From positions 62,001-126,000 of the forward strand of contig JAWWPG010000021.1 in assembly GCA_033850885.1 (NCBI GenBank): DNA of 64,000 nucleotides, given 5' to 3'. Source of the stretch: JAWWPG01 sp033850885. GTDB lineage: Bacteria; Actinomycetota; Actinomycetes; Propionibacteriales; Nocardioidaceae. The translations under genes and the position numbers were made by a program. This document shows positions 39,782-48,038 of the stretch, one piece after another. A model generated the notes under the pieces. That model did not search any database and was not told the origin of the DNA. It saw only the letters and a list, made by a program, of their open reading frames with translations. Every line of letters begins with the position of its first letter. Position 1 is the stretch's first letter.

Positions 39782-42508
39782 GTGGCCCGCCTCGTGCCAG
39801 CTGGTGCCGATGCCCACCGACACCTCGAGGGGCACCGCGAGGTCGGCGGCAGCGGCCATCTCACGCCTTACGAGTGACTCCAAGACGTCGCGTTCCCCTG
39901 GTGCGACCTCGAAGACGAGCTCGTCGTGGACCTGCAGCAGCATGCGCGAGTCGAGCGACTCCTCGGCGAGGGCGGCGTCGACCCTGAGCATCGCGACCTT
40001 GATGATGTCGGCGGCCGAGCCCTGGATCGGTGCATTGAGGGCCATCCGCTCGGCCATCTCGCGTCGCTGGCGGTTGTCGCTGCTGAGGTCCGGTAGGTAG
40101 CGGCGCCGCCCGAGCAGGGTCTCGGTGAAGCCGGTCCGGCGGGCCTCCTCGACGACGCCGCGCAGGTAGTCCCGGACGCCGCCGAAGCGCTCGAAGTACT
40201 CCTCCATCAGCACCCGGGCGTCAGAGGGCTCGATCTTGAGCTGCTGGCTCAACCCGTACGCCGACAAGCCGTAGGCGAGGCCGTAGTTCATCGCCTTGAT
40301 GCGCGAGCGCTGTCGACCGGTCACAGACTCGGCGGGTACGTCGAAGACCCGGGCCGCCGTCACCGAGTGGAAGTCCATCCCCGAGTTGAACGCCTCGATG
40401 AGCCCGGCGTCCTCGGAGACGTCGGCCATGATCCGCATCTCGATCTGGCTGTAGTCCGCCGTCAGCAGCGACTCCCCGCGCGGCCCCACGACGAACGCCT
40501 CCCGGATCCGTCGCCCCTCCTCGGTCCGGATCGGGATGTTCTGCAGGTTCGGCTCGGTCGAGGAGAGCCGGCCGGTGGCCGCGATCATCTGGTTGAACGT
40601 CGTGTGGATGCGGCCGTCGTCGGCGACCGTCTTGAGCAGGCCCTCCACCGTCTGCCGCAGCCGGGTGACGTCTCGGTGGACCAGCAGGTGCTGCAGGAAC
40701 GGGTGCTGGTTCTTGTCGAAGAGGGCCTGCAGCGCCTCGGCATCGGTCGTGTAGCCGGTCTTCGTCCGCTTTGTCTTGGGCATCCCGAGCTCGTCGAACA
40801 GGACGACCTGAAGCTGCTTCGGCGAGCCGAGGTTGATCTGCTTGCCGATCACCGCGTAGGCGTCGTCGGCGGCCTGCCGCACTCGGGTCGCGAACTGGGA
40901 CTCGAGCATCTCCAGATGCTCGACGTCGACGGCGATCCCGGTGCGTTCCATCTTGGCGAGGACCTCGACGAGCGGTAGCTCGACCTCTGCCAGCAGCCGG
41001 GTGCCCCCTCGGCTCTCGAGCTCGGTGCGCAGCGCCGCAGCCAGGTCGATCACCGCATGCGCCTTCGACATCGCCTCGGTCGCCGCCGTGGAGTCGCCGT
41101 CGAGATCGAACGACAGCTGGGCGCTCGCCTCGCTGGTCCCGGCCAGCTCGCGGTGCAGGTAGCGCAGCGTGAGGTCGGCCAGGTCGTAGGACCGCTGGTC
41201 GGGGTGCGACAGGTACGCCGACAAGGCAGTGTCGGCCGCCAGGCCTACCAGCGGCCACCCGCGCGCCGCCAGCGCGAGCATCGGGCCCTTGGCGTCGTGC
41301 AGCGCCTTGGCACGGTCGCCGTCGGCTAGCCAGTCGGCGAGCGCTGCCTCGTCGTCGGGCGCGATTTCGGTGGCATCGATCCAGGCGGCGCTGGCATCGC
41401 CGTCCGCGTCGGCGCTTGCGAGTGCGAGAGCATCGACCTGGCCGATGCCGCTGGACCACTGACCCACCACGTGCAGGCCCGTGAGCCCGGTCCGCCCGGC
41501 GTGCGCGCCCAGCCAGCCGGCCACCTCGCCGGCTCCGAGCCGGACGCCGGCCACGTCGGGTCCCGCCTCCAGCAGCGGCTCGTCGGCGGACAGTGTTTCG
41601 AAGAGCCGGTCGCGCAGCACCCGGAACTCGAGACTGTCGAACACCTTGTGCACCTCGTCGCGGTCCCACGGCCGCACGGCCGTGTCGGCCACACTGGCGG
41701 TCAGTTCGAGGTCGCGGACGAGGGCGTTGATCCGCCGGTTGCGAATGACGTCGGCGAGGTGCTCCCGGAGGGCGTCACCGGCCCGCCCTGGGATCTCGTC
41801 GACGCGGGCCACGACCTCCTCGAGCGACCCGAACTGGTTGATCCACTTCGCCGCGGTCTTCGGCCCGACACCCGGCACGCCCGGCAGGTTGTCGCTCGAC
41901 TCCCCCACCATTGCGGCCAGGTCGGGATACTTGTCCGGGGGGACGCCGTACCTCTCGAACACCGCCTGCGGCGTCATCCGCGAGAGCTCCGAGACACCGC
42001 GCTTGGGGTAGAGGACCGTGACCTTGTCGCTGACGAGCTGGAACGCGTCACGGTCCCCGCTGCAGATCAGCACGTCGAGGCCCTGCGACTGCGCCTGCGT
42101 GGCGAGGGTGCCGATCACGTCGTCCGCCTCGAAGCCGTCCCGCTCGACCGTCGTGACCCGAAGGGCGTCCAGCACCTCCTTGATCAGCGAGATCTGGCCC
42201 TTGAACTCGACCGGGCTCTTCGACCTGTTGGCCTTGTAGTCGGCGTACTCCGCCTGCCGGAACGTCTCCCGCGACACGTCGAAGGCCACCGCGATATGGG
42301 TGGGAGCCTCGTCGCGCAGCACGTTGATGAGCATCGAGGTGAACCCGTAGACCGCGTTCGTCGGCTGCCCGGTCGTGGTCGAGAAGTTCTCGACCGGCAA
42401 CGCGTAGAAGGCCCGGTACGCAAGGGAGTGCCCGTCCAGGAGAAGCAAAAGCTGCCGCTCGGGCGGGCAGGGGTCATCATCGGTCAGGCTCTGGTCGGAG
42501 ACAGCCAC
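39779..42508 (-). CDS. polA: DNA polymerase I
   Basis: A 909-residue polymerase I. Residues 1-300 form the 5'-nuclease (LLLLDGHSLAYRAFYALP, DVLICSGDRDAFQLV, GVPGVGPKTAAKWI). Residues 300-490 form the exonuclease-like domain, which lacks the DxE and other metal-ligand residues, so proofreading is probably absent. Residues 490-909 are the polymerase: motif A LLTADYSQIEMRIMAD, motif B RSRIKAMNYGLAYG and motif C LQVHDELVFEV. It fills gaps and removes RNA primers in repair and lagging-strand synthesis. The GTG start follows TAGAGT by 6 nt, leaderless in appearance. The gene ends 10 bp from the lipoprotein stop. Confidence 0.97.
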   Translation of the reverse strand: MAVSDQSLTDDDPCPPERQLLLLLDGHSLAYRAFYALPVENFSTTTGQPTNAVYGFTSMLINVLRDEAPTHIAVAFDVSRETFRQAEYADYKANRSKSPVEFKGQISLIKEVLDALRVTTVERDGFEADDVIGTLATQAQSQGLDVLICSGDRDAFQLVSDKVTVLYPKRGVSELSRMTPQAVFERYGVPPDKYPDLAAMVGESSDNLPGVPGVGPKTAAKWINQFGSLEEVVARVDEIPGRAGDALREHLADVIRNRRINALVRDLELTASVADTAVRPWDRDEVHKVFDSLEFRVLRDRLFETLSADEPLLEAGPDVAGVRLGAGEVAGWLGAHAGRTGLTGLHVVGQWSSGIGQVDALALASADADGDASAAWIDATEIAPDDEAALADWLADGDRAKALHDAKGPMLALAARGWPLVGLAADTALSAYLSHPDQRSYDLADLTLRYLHRELAGTSEASAQLSFDLDGDSTAATEAMSKAHAVIDLAAALRTELESRGGTRLLAEVELPLVEVLAKMERTGIAVDVEHLEMLESQFATRVRQAADDAYAVIGKQINLGSPKQLQVVLFDELGMPKTKRTKTGYTTDAEALQALFDKNQHPFLQHLLVHRDVTRLRQTVEGLLKTVADDGRIHTTFNQMIAATGRLSSTEPNLQNIPIRTEEGRRIREAFVVGPRGESLLTADYSQIEMRIMADVSEDAGLIEAFNSGMDFHSVTAARVFDVPAESVTGRQRSRIKAMNYGLAYGLSAYGLSQQLKIEPSDARVLMEEYFERFGGVRDYLRGVVEEARRTGFTETLLGRRRYLPDLSSDNRQRREMAERMALNAPIQGSAADIIKVAMLRVDAALAEESLDSRMLLQVHDELVFEVAPGERDVLESLVRREMAAAADLAVPLEVSVGIGTSWHEAGH

Positions 42509-42514
42509 CGTTGA

Positions 42515-42520
42515 ACTCTA
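42515..42520 (-). promoter_or_regulatory. -10 box of a likely leaderless promoter (polA)
   Basis: TAGAGT on the minus strand, 6 nt before the GTG at 42508, with no Shine-Dalgarno. It lies in the 97-bp divergent gap with the hotdog gene. Confidence 0.45.
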
Positions 42521-42605
42521 GTCGGCGGTACCGACAGGGACTCCCGCGGTGATCTGACAAGATCGTCCGGTACGTCGCCCCTCAAACACCACCGAAGGAG
42601 GCAGC

Positions 42606-43004
42606 GTGACGGACGGGTTGGCCGGCATTCCACCGGCCCCGATCCACGAGCGCCTCGGCATCACGATCGTCGAAGCCAGTCCGTCGCGGGTCGTCGCGAC
42701 GATGCCTGTGGAGGGCAACACACAGCCGTTCGGCCTGTTGCACGGCGGTGCGTCGTGTGTGCTGGTCGAGAGCCTCGGCTCCATCGGGGCGACTCTGCAC
42801 GCGATGCCCGAGCGGATCGCCGTCGGGACCGACATCAACGCCACCCACCACCGCGCCGCGTCGGCAGGTACGGTCACGGGCGTCGCGACCCCGCTTCACC
42901 TCGGCCGGACGGTCGCCAGCTTCGAAGTGGTCATCACCGACGAGCGGGACAGACGAATCTGCACGGCAAGGATCACCTGCCTGCTGGTCCCCGCGAAGCG
43001 CTGA
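42606..43004 (+). CDS. PaaI-type hotdog thioesterase
   Basis: A 132-residue hotdog-fold protein of the PaaI/4HBT group. The motif NTQPFGLLHGGASCVLVESLGSI (residues 39-61, shown in part) has the family HGG and a catalytic acidic residue near 59. ATHHRAASAGTVTGVATPLHLGRTVASFEVVI follows. It should hydrolyse an aryl- or acyl-CoA; the substrate is unknown. A GAAGGAGG ribosome site precedes the GTG start. It is divergent from polA and overlaps the convergent acetyltransferase gene by 32 bp. Confidence 0.87.
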   Translation: MTDGLAGIPPAPIHERLGITIVEASPSRVVATMPVEGNTQPFGLLHGGASCVLVESLGSIGATLHAMPERIAVGTDINATHHRAASAGTVTGVATPLHLGRTVASFEVVITDERDRRICTARITCLLVPAKR

Positions 43005-43548
43005 GCCGCTTCAAGCGGCGAGCCGAGACGACGTTCGGGGCAACCGTCTGGCCAATGGCGACTCGCAGCCTGCCCCTGAGCGCACCCACCGTCGTCGCCC
43101 GGACCACGGCCACCTGGGACATGCCGAGACGTGCCAGGAAGCGGTTGGACTCACGTGCGGTGGCGGCGACGGACGCCACGATGTGCAGGCTCCCCGTCTC
43201 CTCCGCCCACTCCGCCGCCGTCTCCATCATCTGCTTCCCGAGCCCGCGCCTGCGGAACTTCGACAAGACGTGCAGGTAGCCGACGTGAACCGCGTCCTCC
43301 CCATGGATGGGTGACACCGGCGCCTTGCGGAGGTGGGCGACCCCCACCGGTTGGTCCTCGGTCAGCGCCACGACCAGCCGCTGGGTGGGGTCCTCGCCGA
43401 TCTTGATCACCGCGCGACGTACTTCGTCGACGTCTGCCAACGGGCGGGGCTGTCGCGGCGGGTCGGTCGTGAAGTCCGTCCAGATCGAGAGCAGGGCCTC
43501 TGCGTCGTCGGGCACGGCGTCACGCACGGTCGGATGAGCTCGGGTCAT
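42973..43548 (-). CDS. GNAT-family N-acetyltransferase
   Basis: A 191-residue GNAT protein. The acetyl-CoA loop is HVLSKFRRRGLGKQMMETAAEWAEE (motif A, RRGLGK, residues about 89-113, shown in part) and motif B follows with ASVAATARESNRFLARLGM. The C-terminal 40 residues (LRGRLRVAIGQTVAPNVVSARRLKRL) are basic and not part of the standard fold. Substrate unknown. The ATG at 43548 has GGAG 6 nt upstream; two other starts lie further upstream. It overlaps the convergent hotdog gene, and a short hairpin follows the hotdog stop within this gene. Confidence 0.8.
   Translation of the reverse strand: MTRAHPTVRDAVPDDAEALLSIWTDFTTDPPRQPRPLADVDEVRRAVIKIGEDPTQRLVVALTEDQPVGVAHLRKAPVSPIHGEDAVHVGYLHVLSKFRRRGLGKQMMETAAEWAEETGSLHIVASVAATARESNRFLARLGMSQVAVVRATTVGALRGRLRVAIGQTVAPNVVSARRLKRLSASRGPAGR
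43005..43019. terminator. Short stem-loop after the hotdog gene
   Basis: GCCGCTT-C-AAGCGGC, 7-base perfect inverted repeat with a 1-nt centre (a 5-bp stem with a larger loop in practice), immediately after the hotdog TGA and inside the acetyltransferase gene. Weak terminator candidate without a T-tract. Confidence 0.35.
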
Positions 43549-43761
43549 GACCCACTCCATATCTGGCGAATCCCCCGAGCGGTTGCTTCCGCGTCCCCTC
43601 CCTGCAGCTTGGCGGCTGCCTCCCCCGGAACCCGACAAGAGTACGGCCGCGGGGCCGACCTCGCATCAGATCCCAGATTTCACCGGGTCCCAGCTGCGTA
43701 CGTCGCTCCAGGCGCTGTCTCCCAACCCGTGACAGCCTCCCCCTACACTGTCCGATGGACG

Positions 43762-43845
43762 GCCGGGTTGGCGGAATCGGCAGACGCGATGGTCTCAAAC
43801 ACCATTATCCGAAAGGATGTGCGGGTTCAAGTCCCGCACCCGGCA
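43762..43845 (+). tRNA. tRNA-Leu (anticodon CAA)
   Basis: An 84-nt class II tRNA with a 7-bp acceptor stem (GCCGGGT / ACCCGGC), D arm beginning TGGCGGAAT, and anticodon loop CTCAAAC between ATGGT and ACCAT, which reads anticodon CAA (codon UUG). It has a long variable arm closed by ATCC/GGAT and a T arm with GGTTCAAGTCC. The discriminator is A, and CCA is not encoded. It lies 17 bp before the convergent end of the GH3 gene. Confidence 0.95.
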
Positions 43846-43858
43846 CTGCACGTCGGCA

Positions 43859-43872
43859 CAGCTCACGAGCTG
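43859..43872. terminator. Short inverted repeat after tRNA-Leu, over the GH3 gene end
   Basis: CAGCTC-AC-GAGCTG, perfect 6-base arms with a 2-nt centre, 13 bp after the tRNA and covering the GH3 stop codon region (43863-43865). It could help end the tRNA and GH3 transcripts, but there is no T-tract. Confidence 0.3.
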
Positions 43873-45089
43873 CACTGAGAAAGCGCCTTCTTGGCTCGCA
43901 GCAGCCCCAACGTCTGCTTGAGCTTCAGCACGCGGTACACGGAGGTGTCGAGCCGGCCGCTCTTGATCTGCCCGTGTTCGACGGCGGAGACGACCGCCTG
44001 GATGGCGGCCACCGGCTGAGGCGACATCAGGAGCATGTCATCGCCGGCCTGGATGGCCTTGACGGCGATCTCGCCCGGCGTACCCCACGAGGTGATCCCG
44101 CCCATGTTGAGCGCGTCGGTGATCACCACCCCCTGGTAGCCGAGCCTGTCGCGCAGCAGGCGCCGGTTCAGGATCGGCGAGATGGTGGCAGGTCGACCGC
44201 TCGGGTCCATGGCGGGGAACGCCAGGTGGCCGACCAGAATCATGTCGACGTGGTGGCGCACCGCCCACTGGAAGGGCGGCAGGTCGGTCTTGGTCCAGGT
44301 GGGCACCGACTCCTTGATCACCGCGGTCTGCAGGTGGCTGTCGGTGTCGGTGGAGCCGTGACCTGGGAAGTGCTTCGCCGTGGTGGCGACACCGCCTGCG
44401 TGGTAGCCGCAGATCTGCGCGTCGACGAGGCTGGACACCACATGGGGGTTCGACCCGAACGAGCGGTCCCCGATGACGCCGCCGGGACCTGCCGTGTTCA
44501 CGTCGCTCACCGGCGCGAGGTTGGTGTTGATGTGGAGGCGCGACATCAGGCGCCCGGTGTTGAGGGCCGTCGTCTTCGCCGCGGAGGCGTCGCCGTGGAA
44601 CTCGATCCCGCCCGGGGTGCCCTGGGTGCCCGGGATGCGGACGACGGGACCGCCTTCCTGGTCGGTCATGACCAGCATCGGGTAGGTCACTCCGCGGGTG
44701 GCCGCCTGGATCTGGTTGCTCAGGGTTCGGGCCTGCGCCTGCGACGTGAGGTTGTCGCCGAAGTAGATCAGGCCGCCGGGGTGGATCCGGTGGATCAACG
44801 CGACCGGCGCCTGGGTTCCGGAGAACGACGCGACGATCAGCTGGCGAACCTTGTTGAGGAGCGTCATCTTGTGGATTCGCGCCCAGATCGGGTCCGGAGC
44901 GGCGGGTCGCGGCTCGGATCTGCTGCTCTCTCGGGCGTGCACCCGCGCGGCGCCCGACACAGCGCGTACGGCGTCGGGGCGGCCGCCGACCGTCGTACTG
45001 GCGCAGGCCGCCACCACCAGGCCGAGCACCGCTGACAGGGCCGCCGCACGAAACCCGCCGACAACACGGCGAGCACTGGCGCGCGGCAC
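43863..45089 (-). CDS. Glycoside hydrolase family 3 lipoprotein (NagZ-like)
   Basis: A 408-residue predicted exported GH3 enzyme. The N-terminus has a signal peptide with lipobox LGLVVAAC near residue 28. The GH3 barrel shows LVMTDQEGGPVVRIPG, NTNLAPVSDVNTAGPGGVIGDRSFG (shown in part) and KHFPGHGSTDTDSHLQ, the His/Asp loop that in NagZ-type beta-N-acetylhexosaminidases carries the acid/base. The substrate Asp region is VVITDALNMGGI. It probably cleaves N-acetylglucosamine from cell-wall muropeptides outside the membrane. The start GTG is preceded by GGAGG within the last codons of pyk, three bases after the pyk stop, so the two genes are likely cotranscribed. Confidence 0.88.
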   Translation of the reverse strand: MPRASARRVVGGFRAAALSAVLGLVVAACASTTVGGRPDAVRAVSGAARVHARESSRSEPRPAAPDPIWARIHKMTLLNKVRQLIVASFSGTQAPVALIHRIHPGGLIYFGDNLTSQAQARTLSNQIQAATRGVTYPMLVMTDQEGGPVVRIPGTQGTPGGIEFHGDASAAKTTALNTGRLMSRLHINTNLAPVSDVNTAGPGGVIGDRSFGSNPHVVSSLVDAQICGYHAGGVATTAKHFPGHGSTDTDSHLQTAVIKESVPTWTKTDLPPFQWAVRHHVDMILVGHLAFPAMDPSGRPATISPILNRRLLRDRLGYQGVVITDALNMGGITSWGTPGEIAVKAIQAGDDMLLMSPQPVAAIQAVVSAVEHGQIKSGRLDTSVYRVLKLKQTLGLLRAKKALSQCSS

Positions 45090-45092
45090 AGC

Positions 45093-46547
45093 TCAACCCT
45101 CCGGGTTGGAGCGATAGGCGGGCGCGACGCCTTTGATGGCGTCACCCATCCGGTGGATCCGCAGCGCGTTCGTCGAGCCCGGGATCCCGGGCGGGCTGCC
45201 GGCCACGATCACCACCTGGTCGCCCTCGACGCAGCGGCCGATCTCGAGGAGCGCCCGGTCTACCTGCATCACCATCTCGTCGGTGTGTTGCACGGAGTCG
45301 ACGAGGAACGTCTCAACGCCCCACGTGATCGCGAGCTGCGACCGCACGGCCGGCTCGGGCGTGAAGGCCAGGACCGGCACCTGGGAGCGGTACCGGGCAA
45401 GCCGCCGTACCGTATCGCCCGACTGGGTGAACGCCACCAGGAACTTCGCGCCGATGCGCTCCGCCACCTCTGCGGCTGCCTTCGCGATGACCCCGCCACG
45501 GGTGGCCGGCTGCCAGTTGATCGCGGTCATCCGCGCGAGCCCGTGGTCCTCGGTCGACTCGATGATCCGGGCCATGGTGCGCACGGTCTCGACGGGATAG
45601 GCGCCGACACTCGTCTCACCCGAGAGCATGACGGCGTCGGCCCCGTCCAGCACGGCGTTCGCCACGTCGGAGGCCTCCGCGCGGGTGGGGCGAGGGGAGG
45701 AGATCATCGACTCCAGCATCTGGGTGGCGACGACGACGGGCTTTGCGCTGCGGCGGGCGGTCTCGGTGACCTGCTTCTGGAGCACGGGAACGTCCTCGAG
45801 TGGCATCTCGACACCGAGGTCGCCACGGGCCACCATGACGCCGTCGAAGGCGGCCACGATCTCGGCGATGTGCTCGATCGCCTGCGGTTTCTCGATCTTG
45901 GCGATCACCGGGACCCACTCCTTCTCCTCGTCCATGATCGCACGGACCGCGTCCATATCAGCCGCCGATCTGACGAAGGAGAGTGCGACCATGTCGGCGC
46001 GAAGGTGCAGAGCCCATCGCAGGTCCTCGATGTCCTTCACGCTCAGAGCCGGCACGCTCACCGACGCGCCCGGCAGGTTGATTCCCTTGTTGTTGCTCAA
46101 AGGTCCCCCGACCAGCACCTTCGTCACAACGTCGGTGTCGGTCACGTTGACCGCGTGCAGGGCGACCCTGCCGTCGTCGATCAGGATCATGTCTCCGACA
46201 GTCACGTCGTGCGCCAGGCCGACGTATGTCGTCCCGCACATGGCTTTCGACCCTGGGACCGCCCGTGTCGTGATCGTGAACTCGTCACCGGCTGCCAGCA
46301 GCACGGGTCCGGCGGCGAACCGGGCCAACCTGATCTTCGGGCCCTGCAGGTCGACGAGAACCCCCACCGCATGACCGGTGTCGTCCGAGGCCTTCCGGAT
46401 CATCCGGTAGACGGCCTCGTGGTCCGCGTAGCCGCCGTGGCTGAGGTTGAGCCTGGCCACGTTCATGCCGACGTCGACGAGCTCGCGGACGATCTCCGGT
46501 GAGGAGGTGGCGGGTCCCATCGTGCAGACGATCTTCGCTCTTCGCAC
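45093..46547 (-). CDS. pyk: Pyruvate kinase
   Basis: A 484-residue pyruvate kinase, making pyruvate and ATP from phosphoenolpyruvate. It starts RRAKIVCTMGPATSS. It has GVLVDLQGPKIRLARF (substrate Arg and Lys), VPVIAKIEKPQAIEHI and the MVARGDLGVEMPLEDVPVLQ segment that includes the Mg-binding Asp. The regulatory-domain ATQMLESMISSPRPTRAEASDVANAVLDGADAVMLSGE block is also present (shown in part). The start GTG lies 7 nt after TACGCT on the minus strand, leaderless in appearance. It is followed by a GH3 gene with a 3-bp gap. Confidence 0.96.
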   Translation of the reverse strand: MRRAKIVCTMGPATSSPEIVRELVDVGMNVARLNLSHGGYADHEAVYRMIRKASDDTGHAVGVLVDLQGPKIRLARFAAGPVLLAAGDEFTITTRAVPGSKAMCGTTYVGLAHDVTVGDMILIDDGRVALHAVNVTDTDVVTKVLVGGPLSNNKGINLPGASVSVPALSVKDIEDLRWALHLRADMVALSFVRSAADMDAVRAIMDEEKEWVPVIAKIEKPQAIEHIAEIVAAFDGVMVARGDLGVEMPLEDVPVLQKQVTETARRSAKPVVVATQMLESMISSPRPTRAEASDVANAVLDGADAVMLSGETSVGAYPVETVRTMARIIESTEDHGLARMTAINWQPATRGGVIAKAAAEVAERIGAKFLVAFTQSGDTVRRLARYRSQVPVLAFTPEPAVRSQLAITWGVETFLVDSVQHTDEMVMQVDRALLEIGRCVEGDQVVIVAGSPPGIPGSTNALRIHRMGDAIKGVAPAYRSNPEG

Positions 46548-46554
46548 GCTATCG

Positions 46555-46560
46555 AGCGTA
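46555..46560 (-). promoter_or_regulatory. -10 box of a likely leaderless promoter (pyk)
   Basis: TACGCT on the minus strand, 7 nt before the GTG at 46547, in the 24-bp gap after gltD, partly before its stop. No Shine-Dalgarno. The weak box and short gap make it less sure than the others. Confidence 0.3.
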
Positions 46561-46571
46561 CTCGGATGCTG

Positions 46572-48038
46572 TCACACGGCGAGCGCGCGCACGTTGGGGC
46601 CGATCGGGCGGTGCAGCGTCGTCGAACCCGTCAGGTACGTGTCGACCGCCGCGGCCACCGAGCGGCCTTCCGCGATGGCCCAGACGATGAGGGACTGGCC
46701 GCGGCCGGCATCTCCGGCTACGAAGACGCCCACCTCCGAGGTCTGGTACGACGGCCCGCGGGCCACGTTCCCGCGCTCGTCGGTCGCCAGACCCAGCTGG
46801 GCGACCACCGAATGGGTCTCGGGGCCGCTGAAACCGAGCGCCAGAAGAACCAGGTCTGCGGGCAGCTCGCGGTCGGTGCCGGGCACCACAATCCAGCCCC
46901 CACCCGACCACTCGACCTCGCTGAGGCGCAGCGCGCGCACGTTCCCCGAGTCGTCGGCGAGAAGCTCCCGTGTCGAAAGGGCGTAGTCCCGCCGGCCTCC
47001 CTCCTCCTGGGCGGGGGCGACCCGGAAGAGCACCGGGTAGGTGGGCCATGGGTCGGCGGCACTTCGGTCGTCGCCGGGTCGCGGGTGGATATCGAGCTGG
47101 GTGACTGATGCGGCCTGCTGCCGGTGCGCGGTGCCCAGGCAGTCGACACCGGTATCGCCACCCCCGACGATCACGACGTGACGTCCACGGGCGTGGATCT
47201 GGTCGGCCACGGTCTCACCGCGCGCGACGCGGTTGGCCTGCGGCAGGTAGTCCATCGCCTGATGGACGCCGGCATACCCCCGGCCCGGGACGGCGAGCTC
47301 CCGGGGCACGGTCGCGCCCGTGGCCACGACGACGGCGTCGAAGCTCGCCCGAAGCTCGACGGCGTCGAGGTCGACCCCGACGTGGACCCCGGTGCGGAAG
47401 ACGGTGCCCTCTTGCCGCATCTGGTCGACCCGCCGGTCGACGAACCGCTTCTCCATCTTGAACTCGGGGATGCCGTACCTCAGGAGCCCCCCGACATCAT
47501 CGTCGCGCTCGTAGACCACGACCGTGTGCCCGGCGCGGGTGAGCTGCTGGGCCGCCGCCAAGCCGGCAGGTCCCGAGCCGACGACCGCGACCGTCATGCC
47601 GGTCAGCCACTCCACCTGGCGGGGACGCTCGTAGCCGCTGTCCCAGGCCTTGTCGGCGATCGCGACCTCGACGTTCTTGATCGTCACCGGGTCCGAGCCG
47701 ATCCCGAGCACGCAGGCGGACTCGCAAGGGGCGGGGCAGAGCCTGCCGGTGAACTCCGGGAAGTTGTTCGTGGCGTGCAACCGCTCGCTGGCACTCTCCC
47801 AGTCGCCGCGGTGCACCAGGTGGTTCCAGTCAGGGATCAGGTTGCCGAGCGGACAGCCCGCATGGCAGAAGGGGATCCCGCAGTCCATGCACCTGCTCGC
47901 CTGGTCGGTCACGATCGGCAGCAGCACCCGGCCCACGTCGTCGGGGTACACCTCACGCCAGTCGCTCACCCGCTCCCCGACCGGCCTGCGCTGCGGCGTT
48001 ACGCGAGGGTGCCGCAGGAACCCGCGAGGGTCAACCAC
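46572..48038 (-). CDS. gltD: Glutamate synthase small subunit (NADPH)
   Basis: A 488-residue flavoprotein subunit that passes electrons from NADPH to GltB for glutamate formation. The N-terminal Fe-S domain has QASRCMDCGIPFCHAGCPLGNLIPDWN (CxxC-x4-C-x3-C pattern, residues 38-64, shown in part) and PAPCESACVLG. The FAD-binding GSGPAGLAAAQQLTRAGHTVVVYERD is near residue 150, and the NADPH-binding VVIVGGGDTGVDCLG near 285. It starts with GTG inside the end of gltB (8-bp overlap). The order gltB-gltD is that of Streptomyces, upstream of pyk. Confidence 0.97.
   Translation of the reverse strand: MVDPRGFLRHPRVTPQRRPVGERVSDWREVYPDDVGRVLLPIVTDQASRCMDCGIPFCHAGCPLGNLIPDWNHLVHRGDWESASERLHATNNFPEFTGRLCPAPCESACVLGIGSDPVTIKNVEVAIADKAWDSGYERPRQVEWLTGMTVAVVGSGPAGLAAAQQLTRAGHTVVVYERDDDVGGLLRYGIPEFKMEKRFVDRRVDQMRQEGTVFRTGVHVGVDLDAVELRASFDAVVVATGATVPRELAVPGRGYAGVHQAMDYLPQANRVARGETVADQIHARGRHVVIVGGGDTGVDCLGTAHRQQAASVTQLDIHPRPGDDRSAADPWPTYPVLFRVAPAQEEGGRRDYALSTRELLADDSGNVRALRLSEVEWSGGGWIVVPGTDRELPADLVLLALGFSGPETHSVVAQLGLATDERGNVARGPSYQTSEVGVFVAGDAGRGQSLIVWAIAEGRSVAAAVDTYLTGSTTLHRPIGPNVRALAV

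Noticed and set aside
43762..43872. Possible attachment site for an integrative element at tRNA-Leu
   Set aside because: No integrase, no duplicated tRNA 3' end and no mobile genes are found on either side; the next gene is a core-type GH3 gene.
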